Source: Malacoplasma muris
GTDB lineage: Bacteria > Bacillota_I > Bacilli_A > Mycoplasmatales > Mycoplasmoidaceae
Direction of reading: 5' to 3'
NCBI RefSeq assembly: GCF_046774425.1
Contig: NZ_CP177248.1
Location: 124,001-188,000 of the forward strand
DNA: 64,000 nt
The notes below the pieces were generated by a model, which saw only the letters and a program-made list of their open reading frames with translations, was not told where the DNA came from and made no database searches. The stretch's first letter is position 1. The number at the start of each line of letters is the position of its first letter. The position numbers and the translations under genes were made by a program. Below, one piece after another: positions 11,628 through 21,898 of this stretch.

Positions 11628-12651
11628 ATGTTTACTAATAAAAATAAAATTAAAGAAATTGTTTCAGAAATAATTGATGAAAAAATATTAGGTGTATCAA
11701 AAGATATAATAGAACATATTGAAACAGGAATTTCTTCTAAAGAGTTAAAGCAAACATTAGAATCAATGAATATTAGACAAATAGAAGTTCCAGGAATAAA
11801 AAAACAGCACTTTTTATTTGAAAAGGTATTAAAACTTATTGCAAAAGATTTTAATGTTTATTTGTATTCTATGCCAGGTACTGGAAAAACATATATGGCT
11901 CAAGAAATTGCTAAGGCATTGAAATTAGATTTTTATTTTAGTGGTGCTATTCTTGAACCATATAAATTAATTGGGTTTAAAAGTGCTAAAGGTGACTATA
12001 TAGAAACAGATTTTTATAAATGTTTTAAAAATGGTGGATTATTTTTATTTGATGAAATGGATGCATCTAATCCAGAAGCATTGATTATTATTAATGCTGC
12101 ATTAGCAAATAAATTCTTAGATTTCCCAAATGGTAGAGTTTTTGCTCATGAAAAATTTAGATTAATTGGAGCGGGTAACACTAATGGTATTGATATTGGA
12201 ACAGGATATACAGCTCGTCAACAATTAGATATTGCAACACTTGATAGATTCATTTTTTTAGAAATGCCTTATGATGAAAAATTGGAAGAAAGATTTTCTA
12301 GAGGTTATATTAATGGTAAATATTATTTTGATAGATTTTTAATGGCTAGAAGAATAGTATTTAATGAAAAATTACCATTAATTTGTTCAACAAGATCTTT
12401 AATCTTGTTTAAGATTAGTTCAAAGTGGTTATACATGAAGAGAAGCATTTGAAATGACTATTTTAAAGAATGCTTTACCTAAAATTAAAGATAGAATTCT
12501 TGGATTAATATCTGAAGCAGAACAAAAAGCAAAAAATAAAGCTGCTGCTAATGTTGCAAATGATTCAAAACAGACTACAAATTCAACTTCAGAATCATTA
12601 AAACAAAAAGAAATAGTAACAATTAAATCTAAAAATTCTTCAAAAAAGTAA
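11628..12651 (+). pseudogene. MoxR-type AAA+ ATPase, interrupted by an apparent +1 frameshift
   Basis: The first frame encodes an AAA+ ATPase: SMPGTGKT Walker A (81-88), LFLFDEMDA Walker B (139-145), GAGNTNG sensor 1 (about 181-187) and TLDRF with a candidate arginine finger. After TRSLILFKISS the frame reads KWLYMKRSI and soon stops. One base over, the sequence continues as SGYTWREAFEMTILKNALPK, the natural C-terminus, then a Lys/Ala/Ser-rich tail to 12651. Removing one A at about 12422-12424 restores a single protein of about 340 residues. This may be a true pseudogene, a recoding site or a base-calling error. The downstream frame is well kept, so I favour a recent event or an error. The ATG follows GGTGGAG. 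Confidence 0.75.
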
Positions 12652-12658
12652 ATAAATT

Positions 12659-13507
12659 ATGGCAACAAAAAAAAGTAAACAAAATAACTTAATAAAATCA
12701 CAAGTAACAAAAATTGTTATTAATCCAAAAATGATTGTTTATATTGATGAGTGATATTTAGAAGAACTTGTTGATATTATTTTAGAATATCCAGGTGATA
12801 AATATAAAAAATTAATTCAAGAAATGGTTGCAAAATCAAATAAAGTTGAAACATTTCCACAACTAACACTAGCAAGTCATAGAATTGTTGAAAGAAATGG
12901 TGATAAGTTTAATGAGTTTAAAACAATTGAAGATTATATTAAAGAAACATGATTTAATGATGTTAAAGTTAGTTTATTAAAAGTTAATAACTTAAAAAAA
13001 ATGCATGTAAAATTGGCTCCAGTTGGTGGCGTTCCAAGTGTTCCTAATTATCTAAATAATATTTCTCCAAATTATATGTTGGCTTTTGAAAAAGAAAAGT
13101 CTGAAAAATTTAAATCTGCTACTATATTAATTAATATTAGTGGCCACATGGATTGAAAAAGTTATAGTAAAATCATTAGAAGTTTTTTCAGACAATATGA
13201 TTTTAATAATTTATCTATTGGAAATATTTCAAAAACTACTGAAAGAAATGTTGACTATTATAGAATATCGGTTGTAAAAATAAGAAATGGTGTAAATGTT
13301 AATGGACAAGGATTGATGTTTGAAAGTGCTGATTTTTTGAGAAGAATAATGTTCATGATTTATGAAGTTGATCCAACTCCACAAGTATGAAAAAATTATG
13401 GTCAAACTCTTTTGAACAAAGATATTGAAGCATTAAAAGCTAAAGAACCATATTTTGCATCAATATTAAATAGATACCTTAATCCATCTATTATTTTGGT
13501 AGAGTAA
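12659..13507 (+). CDS. Unrecognised 282-residue partner of the MoxR-type ATPase
   Basis: A soluble 282-residue protein with a Lys/Gln/Asn-rich N-terminus and UGA-Trp codons in DEWYLEE and SGHMDWK. No signal peptide or membrane segment. It starts 7 bases after the ATPase tail and is probably cotranscribed. MoxR-type ATPases are often encoded beside VWA-domain proteins. The stretch ATILINISGHMDW followed by amphipathic helices could be a degenerate VWA-like strand, but the usual DxSxS metal site is absent, so I do not assign that fold. The function is unknown; position suggests a substrate or adaptor of the ATPase. Confidence 0.7.
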
Positions 13508-13527
13508 TTTTTTACATTAATATAAAG

Positions 13528-13536
13528 TGTTATAAT
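13528..13536 (+). promoter_or_regulatory. Extended -10 promoter for the first CPBP gene
   Basis: TGTTATAAT fits an extended -10 (TGnTATAAT) 25 bases before the ATG at 13562. No convincing -35, as is common in mollicutes. Confidence 0.5.
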
Positions 13537-13561
13537 TTTACAAAAAACAATAGGTCAAATT

Positions 13562-14575
13562 ATGCATAATATTTTTAGAAAAAACAATAATGTTTTAGAT
13601 CAAGAGATGGATGAGTATTTTAAAATTGAAACTAATGTTATAAATGAAAATAAATTAATTCATAAAGCAATAAAAAGATATGGTTTTATAGATAACTTTA
13701 AGTTAGATATTAAGCAAATTGTATTACCATTATTCTTTTTGTTGTTTTTACTACCATTTTTTGTTTCTTTATTAATGAGTTTTTTAATTGCAAACAAATC
13801 CACATATAATTTTTATTACAATATTTCATCTATTTTGTTAGGGATGATTGCTTTTATTTGAATAGTTTATAATAAATTTAAAGTATTGAACAAAAAGAAA
13901 ATATATATATTTTTTATTGCCTTTCCATTTATGAGAATATTTTTGCTCATTATTTCTACTTTAGTAGCAATTTTATTTAAATTAGATAGTAATTCTAATG
14001 AATATACAACAATGACTTTAGCTATTGAACTATTAAATTCTATTGCTTTATTGCTAATAGTTTGTTTTTTTATTAGAAAAAATATTGTAGTGAAAGTATG
14101 ATGAAAAAAGTCATTTTCAAAGAGAAATTTATGAGTAACATTTATTATAATTGCAATTGGATTTGGAATATTTTACTTACTACAATATGTTTTAAATTTG
14201 ATTCCTAATGCAATTTCTAATAATGGATCTGTTTCTGAAAATCAGTCTTCCCTTATTAAAATGACAAATACTAATTTTGGAGTAGTAACTTTATTTATTT
14301 CAGCAGTTATTGTTGCACCAATATTTGAAGAAGTAATTTATAGATATTTTGTTTCGTTATTTTTTAACCACTCTGTATGAGGATATTTTTGCTCGACAAT
14401 TTATTTTGCATTTCTTCATGTTGCAGCAAATGGAGATTTTGTAAATATATTTCCTTATTTTTCTTTAGGAATAGTAAATGGATTTATTTACTATTATTTT
14501 AGAAATTTAACACCTTGTATAGCAATTCATTTTATTGGTAATTTATTATCTTTTATATTAATTTTAACAATGTAA
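13562..14575 (+). CDS. CPBP-family intramembrane metalloprotease (catalytic residues intact)
   Basis: A 337-residue membrane protein of the CPBP/Rce1-like family (CAAX protease and bacteriocin-processing family). A cytosolic N-terminus of about 50 residues is followed by about eight hydrophobic segments. The three family motifs are present: EEVIYR (Glu256, Glu257, Arg261), FAFLH (His286) and IHFIGN (His323), so it could be active. The substrate is unknown; in bacteria such proteins have been linked to peptide processing and self-immunity. Five or more UGA-Trp codons occur. It has its own extended -10 promoter and terminator. The next gene is a clear paralog. Confidence 0.85.
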
Positions 14576-14583
14576 AGATTTTC

Positions 14584-14611
14584 AACTAACACATTACAGT
14601 GTTAGTTTTTG
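14584..14611 (+). terminator. Terminator after the first CPBP gene
   Basis: Inverted repeat AACTAACAC / GTGTTAGTT with loop ATTACA, then a T-rich run. Confidence 0.85.
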
Positions 14612-14631
14612 TCTTCATAATACAAATCAAT

Positions 14632-14640
14632 TGCTATAAT
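14632..14640 (+). promoter_or_regulatory. Extended -10 promoter for the second CPBP gene
   Basis: TGCTATAAT matches TGnTATAAT and lies 37 bases before the ATG at 14678. The same promoter type precedes the first paralog. Confidence 0.5.
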
Positions 14641-14677
14641 CTTTATAATTCACAATTATTAAAAATGGATTTTAAAA

Positions 14678-15871
14678 ATGTTTAAAACTATAAATACTTC
14701 AATTGATTTTCTACATTTTGATTCAAATTCTAACAATTCAAAAAATGAAAAAGAAGAAAATAAAAATTTAAATGTTGAATCTGAGTTAGATAAACAATTA
14801 AATAATCTTGAAAATGATGAAAATTATAATCGTTTTATAAATAAAGGACCATCATTATATGATGGCATTTTGGATACACCAAATTCCAATAGCGAAACAG
14901 AAGAAATAAATGATAATCCAAAAAATTTATTGAGATATAAAATATCAAATAGATATGGATATAGAGATAATTTTAAATTAAATTACAGAAATGGAATTTT
15001 ACCATTTTTCTTATTGTTTGCCTTTCAATTTTTTGCTGCAATTTTTAACTTTACTTCTAATGATGTAACAATGAATATAACTAAAATTGTATTTACTGTT
15101 TTTACTATTCTTTTGTCATTAATACCGCTTTTGACTTATGCACATAGTAAGGAAAAAATATTAAAAAAGAAAAAAATATTTGTATTTTTTATTATTTTTT
15201 ATATCTTGATGCTTGGGCATTTAATAAATTATGTAGTGCTTTTTATGTTAAATAAAGGTTCTAATAATATGGAATATAACACATACTTGAGTTATAGTTT
15301 TATCTATTCATTGGTAAGTATCTTTCAACATTTAATAATATTTGCTTTAGTTATTATTTTTGCATGAAATAATGTTGAGTTTAAAACATGATTTAAAAAG
15401 GCATTTTCAAGTAATAACTGATGAATAACATTATTGATAGTTGCAATTGGTTTTGCAGTATGTTTTGGATTAGAATATGCTAGTACCTTTTTGAAAAATA
15501 CTATTCAATCAAAAAAAATTTATCAACCTTATAATTCTGTCTCTATGAATACCAATAGCATCAATATTGTTAGAATTGTAAATATGTTTATTTCAGGGCT
15601 TTTTGTTGGACCTTTATTTGTAGAAATATTTTATAGATATTTTGTTTTATTATTTTGTAACTATTCAGTATTTGGAATCATAGCATCAATAATATATTAT
15701 TCAATTGTTTCATTATCCTATAAATATGAAAGTTATATGGATATTTCATACTACATACCATTGGGATTAGTAAGTGCAATAATTTACTATTTAACTAGAA
15801 ATTTAGTACCATGTATGTTGATTAATTTTCTATTATCACTTGTTTGATTTATATTATCTTTTACAAGTTAA
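14678..15871 (+). CDS. CPBP-like membrane protein with lost active site (putative pseudoprotease)
   Basis: A 397-residue paralog of the preceding protein. It has a long acidic Asn/Glu-rich cytosolic N-terminus of about 95 residues, a shared NRYGYRDNFKLN-type segment (compare KRYGFIDNFKLD upstream), then about eight membrane segments. Each catalytic motif is altered at the aligned position: EEVIYR becomes VEIFYR (Val315, Glu316), the FAFLH histidine becomes Ser345, and IHFIGN becomes INFLLS (Asn383). The reading frame is intact and has its own promoter, so this looks like a retained non-catalytic relative, perhaps a regulator or partner of the active copy. That role is inference. Confidence 0.75.
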
Positions 15872-15896
15872 ATTATATTTATTTTGTTTTTATTAG

Positions 15897-15926
15897 AAAT
15901 TAGCACTTGTATGTGTTAATTTTTTA
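15897..15926 (+). terminator. Terminator after the second CPBP gene
   Basis: AAATTAGCAC / GTGTTAATTT (one G-T pair) with a six-base loop, then T-rich sequence. Confidence 0.75.
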
Positions 15927-15972
15927 TTGTTAAATAATTTACTTTTATAGAATATTTTAAAAAATAGTAATT

Positions 15973-15978
15973 TATAAT
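15973..15978 (+). promoter_or_regulatory. Likely -10 box of pyk
   Basis: TATAAT 30 bases upstream of the pyk ATG. No convincing -35 at proper spacing. Confidence 0.45.
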
Positions 15979-16008
15979 GATATTTACAATGATGATAAAG
16001 GATGAAAT

Positions 16009-17508
16009 ATGAATAGTTTAAAGAAAACAAAAATCATTGCAACAATTGGTCCATCAATCACTGGTAAAATTTTTACTTATGAACAGTTTAATGACCCAAA
16101 ATATGCTGATCAAATTTTGGAAGCAAAAGATAAACTTTCAAAATTATATGATGCTGGTGTTAATGCTGTAAGATTTAATTTTTCTCATGGAACTTATGAA
16201 GAACAAGGAATTAAAATTAAATTAGCTAGAGAAGTAGCAGAGGAAAAGAATCTTAATATTGGTTTTATTTTAGACACTAAAGGTCCAGAAATAAGAGTGA
16301 ATGAAATTAAGAATGGTCAAGTTTTAGTTGAAAAAGAATCAGAAGTTACAATTTATACAGTTGATAAAATTGTAGGTGACTCAAATAAATTTAGTGTTTA
16401 TGATGCTAGTGGACTATATAATATGGCAAGAGATGTTAATGTTGGCGATATTATATTTGTAGATGATGGGAAACTAAAATTAATTGCACAAGAAGTGAAT
16501 GTAGAAGAAGGTTATATAATAACTGTTGCTAAAAATGAACATTTATTAAAAACTAATAAAAGAATTAATTTACCTAATGCAAATTATTCTATACCATTCA
16601 TGTCTGAACAAGACTACAATGATATTATATTTGCAATTGAAAATGACTTTGATTTTATAGCTGCATCTTTTGTAAATAGTCCTCAAAATGTTCATGAAAT
16701 TAGAAAAATACTAAATAATAATAATGCAAGTCACATTCAAATTATTTCAAAAATTGAAACAATGAATGCAATAAATGCAATTGATGAAATTATTGATGCT
16801 TCAGATTCAATTATGGTGGCAAGAGGTGACCTTGGTTTAGAAATACCTTATTATGAAGTACCTTATTATGAAAAGTATATGATTAAAGCTTGTAGACATA
16901 AGGCTAAAACAGTTATAATTGCAACCCAAATGCTTGATTCATTAGAAACAAGATTACAAGCAACAAGAGCTGAAGTTACTGATGTATTTTTTGCAGTTGA
17001 ACGTGGTTCTGATTGCACAATGTTGTCTGGAGAAACAGCAAATGGATTATATCCTGTGAATGCAGTTGAAGTGATGAGTACAATAAATCGTTCATCAGAA
17101 AAATTATTTGATTATGATAGATCACTTAATGTTTATTTTGCTCATACAAGATTTCATAACACACCTTTTGGAAAAACTGTTCAAAAAGTTGCAAACTTGA
17201 TTGCACCTAAAAGAGATATTTTTAATGAACCATTTTTATATGGAGCAATAATATATATTGGAAATACAAGAGATGAAATAATTGCATTATCAAATATTAG
17301 ACCTGCTGCATCAATTTTTGTTATTACAGATAATCCTGAATTAAAAAGATGTTTTTCAATACATTATGCTGTAAACACAATTTATGTTGATAAAATAAGT
17401 ACAGATTTAAATTTTGTAAAAGAAATGGTTAAAAAGGTCAAAGGAATCATTCCACAAGATGAAAATAAATGTATAGTGATTTCTGACAATAAAATTTTTG
17501 AAAGTTAA
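16009..17508 (+). CDS. pyk: Pyruvate kinase
   Basis: Converts phosphoenolpyruvate and ADP to pyruvate and ATP, the final ATP-yielding step of glycolysis, central in fermentative mollicutes. The 499-residue product has the N-terminal KTKIIATIGPS, NAVRFNFSHG, DTKGPEIR, the B domain (about 85-190), SKIETMNAI with the catalytic-region Lys and Glu (about 247), VARGDLGLEIP (about 270) and ATQMLDS. There are no Trp codons of either kind. An insert near residue 20-30 (IFTYEQFNDPKYADQ) makes the N-terminus slightly longer than usual. AAGGA (15998-16002) precedes the ATG. It is monocistronic with its own terminator. Confidence 0.97.
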   Translation: MNSLKKTKIIATIGPSITGKIFTYEQFNDPKYADQILEAKDKLSKLYDAGVNAVRFNFSHGTYEEQGIKIKLAREVAEEKNLNIGFILDTKGPEIRVNEIKNGQVLVEKESEVTIYTVDKIVGDSNKFSVYDASGLYNMARDVNVGDIIFVDDGKLKLIAQEVNVEEGYIITVAKNEHLLKTNKRINLPNANYSIPFMSEQDYNDIIFAIENDFDFIAASFVNSPQNVHEIRKILNNNNASHIQIISKIETMNAINAIDEIIDASDSIMVARGDLGLEIPYYEVPYYEKYMIKACRHKAKTVIIATQMLDSLETRLQATRAEVTDVFFAVERGSDCTMLSGETANGLYPVNAVEVMSTINRSSEKLFDYDRSLNVYFAHTRFHNTPFGKTVQKVANLIAPKRDIFNEPFLYGAIIYIGNTRDEIIALSNIRPAASIFVITDNPELKRCFSIHYAVNTIYVDKISTDLNFVKEMVKKVKGIIPQDENKCIVISDNKIFES

Positions 17509-17515
17509 TAATTTA

Positions 17516-17543
17516 AATGATAAGTTTACTTATCATTTTTTTA
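17516..17543 (+). terminator. Terminator after pyk
   Basis: Perfect AATGATAAG / CTTATCATT stem with loop TTTA, followed by a T run. Confidence 0.9.
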
Positions 17544-17570
17544 TTTTCACAAAATATTTTTAATATTTAA

Positions 17571-17598
17571 TTTACTTTTTTAATTTTTAATGTATAAT
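17571..17598 (+). promoter_or_regulatory. Putative rpoB-rpoC promoter
   Basis: TTTACT (-35-like) and TATAAT (17593-17598) separated by 16 bases, 90 bases before the rpoB ATG. A second TATAAT-like box lies at 17627-17632. There is no rplL or other ribosomal protein gene directly upstream, so rpoBC seems to have its own promoter. Confidence 0.45.
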
Positions 17599-17687
17599 GT
17601 TTTTTATTTTTTTGCCCTTTTTAATATATAATATATAGTTATTGGAACTTTATTTTAAAGTTTTGTATTTGTCATAAGAGGTGTTAA

Positions 17688-20600
17688 ATGAGTAAAAAAC
17701 TAAATCAAGATAAAATCTTTTCAAATGCAGTTTTAAGAAGAGATTATTCTAAAATTGAAAGTTTTTCTTTCAAAGAACCAAATTTGTTAAATTTACAAAA
17801 AAATTCTTTTAAAAAATTTATGGAAACAGAACTTGAAGAGACAATTAAAAGTCTTTTTCCTATAAAATCAATTGGTGGAAGATATAGCTTAAATTTTGTT
17901 GATTTAAAGCTTGAACAACCAAAAAGAACAGAAGCACAAGCAAGAAATGAAGGCAAAACATATGATAGACCATTATATGTTAATCTTTCAATTATTGATA
18001 ATGTATCTGGAGAAGTTAAAAAATCAGGAAAAACAAAAAGTGGTGGAAATAATCACGATGGTATATTTTTTGCAAATATTCCAATAATGACAGAGAAAGG
18101 TACTTTTATTGTTAATGGTATTGAGAAATTTGTTATTTCTCAAATTGTAAGATCTCCTGGTCCTTATGTATTGAACAAATCACAAATAAAACTTAGTAAT
18201 TCTAGAAAAAGAATACAAGAAGGATATGTTTGTGAAGTTTTACCATCTAAAGGTACATTATTTTTTATTTATATTGCAGAAGGTAAAGATTTTATTCAAA
18301 TTATGTTTAGAGATGCAACAGGAGAATCAACTTGTTTGGTTCCAATCACAACATTCTTTAAAGCATTAGGTCTAACAGAAAAAGAAATTAAATCAATTTT
18401 TAATGACAATGAATATATTCTTAAATCTTTTGAAAATGAAAAATACAATAAAAAAGAAATTTTTTCATTACCAGAATTTGATCAATTAAAAAAATTGTAT
18501 TCGAATGATGACCATTCTTTGAAAACTACATATGGTATTGATAGCAAAATTAAAGAATTATTTAAAGAATATAAAGATTTAGAGAACTCATTAGAACAAG
18601 AAACTTCTAAGTCAAAAAAAGAAGAAATTGAACAAAAAATGGATTCTATTATAAATTCTTTAATAACTGAAAAAGCAGCAAAAGATTTAGTTTCAAATTT
18701 ATCAATTTCAACAAAAAGTATTGATTCAAAAGCAAGAGTTACTGATAGATCTCAACACTGTTATCAGGCTGTTATTTATAATCACTTTTTTAATCACAAA
18801 AATTATGATTTATCAAAAGCTGGTAGATACAAAATGATTAGAAAAATGAGAGTTTCTGAAAGACTATATCAAAGAATAATAGCTCAAGATTTATATAATA
18901 CTAAAGGAAAATTAGTAATTAAAAAAGACACTTTAATTACTAAACAAGAATTAGATATTATTAAAGAATTATATAAAACAAATAGTTTATCAAGTATTTA
19001 TGAAGCTAATATTAATACTCAAGTTAAAGGGCAAGAACATTTTGGCAAATATGAAAAAATTAACATTTATGTTAATAATGAAGAACAAACAACAATTGTG
19101 CCAATAATTGGAGCTTTTGACTATAAAGATGCAAAATCATATAGCAAAATGAAAAGCGATGAAAAAGAGAATTACAAGGATAAAGTGTTGCCAAATTCAA
19201 TTTTAACTTTATCAGATATTTTATCTATTACTTCATATGTAATAAATTTAAAGTATGACATAGGCTTTTATGATGATATTGATCATTTAGGTAATAAACG
19301 TCTAAAATTAATTCATGAATTATTAAAAGCAAGATCTCAAGCTGGTTTAGCTAGAATTGAAAAGTTTATTAATGATAAATTAGCTATTGCAGATGGTGCT
19401 AATAAATCACAAGAAGAAAATGAAAATGAAGTTAAAAAAACAATAACTGTTAAATCTATCATTAATACAAAACCTTTCCAAATGAGTTTTAAAGAATTTT
19501 TTAATTCACATCAACTTACACAATTTTTAGATCAACAAAATCCTCTTGCAGAATTAACAAATAAAAGAAGAATATCTGCAATGGGTCCTGGTGGTATTTC
19601 TAGAGAAGATCCAAACTTGGATATTCGTGATGTTCATTATTCACATTATGGCAAAATATGTCCAATTGAAACTCCAGAAGGTATGAACATTGGGTTGATT
19701 ATGTCACTTGCAAGTTATGCAGATGTTGATGAAAATGGATTTTTAATTACACCATATCATGTTGTTGAAAATGGTAAGGTTATAGATAAAATTGAATGAC
19801 TTACTGCATTAAAGGAAGATGAATATATTATTGCTTGTTCAAGTCCTGATATTAAAGATAATAAATTTTTAAATGATAAAGTACTTTGTAGATATAGATC
19901 TAGTTGAGAATTCTTTGATGCAAAAAGAGTTGATTATCTTGATATATCTCCAAAACAAGTTGTTTCAATTGCAGCAAGTTCTATTCCATTTTTGGAAAAT
20001 GATGATGCCAATCGTGCATTAATGGGTGCAAACATGCAACGTCAAGCAACTCCTTTAATCAGACCACATGCTCCAATTGTTGGGACAGGTAATGAGTACA
20101 GAATTGCTCATGACTCAGGTATGGCATATGTTTATGATCAAAAAGAAGATGCTACTGTAAAATATGTAGATGGTAATAAAATAAAGCTTGAAACAAAAAG
20201 TGGTTCAATAATTGATTATGATTTTTTAAAATTTAATAAATCTAATCAAAACACATGTAATAATCAAATTCCAATTGTATCAATTGATGAAAAAATTAAA
20301 TATGGGCAAACATTAGCGGATGGTCCTGCAATGCAAAATGGTGAACTTGCATTAGGACAAAATGCATTGGTAGCATTCACAACTTGAAGTGGTTACAACT
20401 ATGAAGATGCTATTATTTTGTCTAGTAGATTGTTCAAAGAAGATGTGTTTACTTCTATTCACATTGTTGAATATACTGTTGAATGTTTAAGAGCAAAAAA
20501 TGGTGATGAAGAAATTACAAGAGATGTTCCTAATGTATCAGAAACTGCTAAAAGATATCTTGATGATGAAGGTATTATAATGGTTGGTGCTGAAGTAAAA

Positions 20601-21896
20601 GAGGGAGATGTTCTTGTTGGTAAAATTTCTCCAAAAGGCCAAGTTGATTTATCTTCTGAAGAAAAATTATTGCAAGCAATTTTTGGTGACAAGTCTAAAA
20701 ATCATAAAGAGACATCACTTAAAGTTCCACATGGTGGAGAAGGTACAGTTGCTTTTGTGAAAAGATTTAAAGCTCAAGATGATTATGAGTTAGATGCAGA
20801 TGTTATTGAACAAATTAAAGTTTATGTTGTTCAAAAAAGAAAAATTCAAATTGGTGATAAAATGGCTGGTCGTCATGGTAATAAGGGTATTATTTCAAAA
20901 ATTGTACCAATTGAAGATATGCCACATTTAGAAGATGGAACTCCAATTGATATTATGTTGAACCCTGTTGGTGTGCCTAGTCGTATGAATATTGGACAAA
21001 TTCTTGAATTGCATTTAGGTTATGCAATGAGAAAACTTACTTTAAGTAAAATATTAGAACTAGTTTTTGCAAAAGCAAAACTTGAAGAATATAAACAATG
21101 ATTTGGTATAAGTGTTGAAGTTGCAGAAACTTTGAATAAACATTTTAATTTACTATTAAAAGAAAAGAAAATTACTTCATTAGAACAAGCAAAAAAAGAA
21201 TTCACTGAATTAGATTACACAATTGTTCTTACTCGTGCAGGAATAAGTCATGATGATATTACTTATAAAGTAGCAACTCCAGTATTTGAAGGTGTTAATA
21301 AAAAAGATTTACAAGTAATTATGAAAGAAGCAGGTATTGATCCAGTTAGTTCCCCAGAAGGTATGGGCAGAAATGGTAAGTTTAAATTAATTGATGGAAG
21401 AACAGGTGAATACTTTGATGGTGACATTTCAATTGGTGTAATGTACATATTAAAACTTGATCATATGGTTGATGATAAAATTCACTCAAGAGCTGTTGGA
21501 CCATATTCTAAAATTACTCAACAACCACTTGGTGGAAAAAGCCAAAATGGTGGTCAAAGATTTGGTGAAATGGAAGTCTGAGCACTTGAAGCATACGGTG
21601 CTGCTCATAATTTAAGAGAATTATTAACTATAAAATCAGATGATGTTAAAGGTAGAAATAATACATATAATGCAATTATTAAAGGAAAACCTATTCCAGA
21701 ATCTGGTTTGCCTGAATCGTTTAAATTATTAACTAAACAACTACAAGGTTTAGGATTGCAAGTAAATATCACAAAAGATGGCAAAGAGTTAAAAGACATT
21801 AATGAATATATTACTAATATGACAGAAGAAGCTATTATGCAAGATGCAAAAGAAGCAATGGCAAAAAATAATGAAAATATTGAATCAGAAGGATAA
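17688..21896 (+). CDS. rpoB: RNA polymerase beta subunit
   Basis: A 1402-residue beta subunit, longer than the roughly 1190 of Bacillus but in the range I recall for mycoplasmas, with a charged insert near residues 290-345. Conserved regions include GTFIVNGIEKFVISQIVRSPG near residue 145 (lobe region), the rifampicin pocket around 610-640, ETPEGMNIGLI, ANMQRQATPLI, ENDDANRALMG, and KMAGRHGNKG with the active-site lysines. The C-terminal anchor has GGKSQNGGQRFGEMEVWALEA. In the rifampicin pocket the residue matching E. coli His526 is Asn625. An AGAGGTG ribosome binding site precedes the ATG. The stop is 2 bases before rpoC. Confidence 0.98.
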
Positions 21897-21898
21897 TT

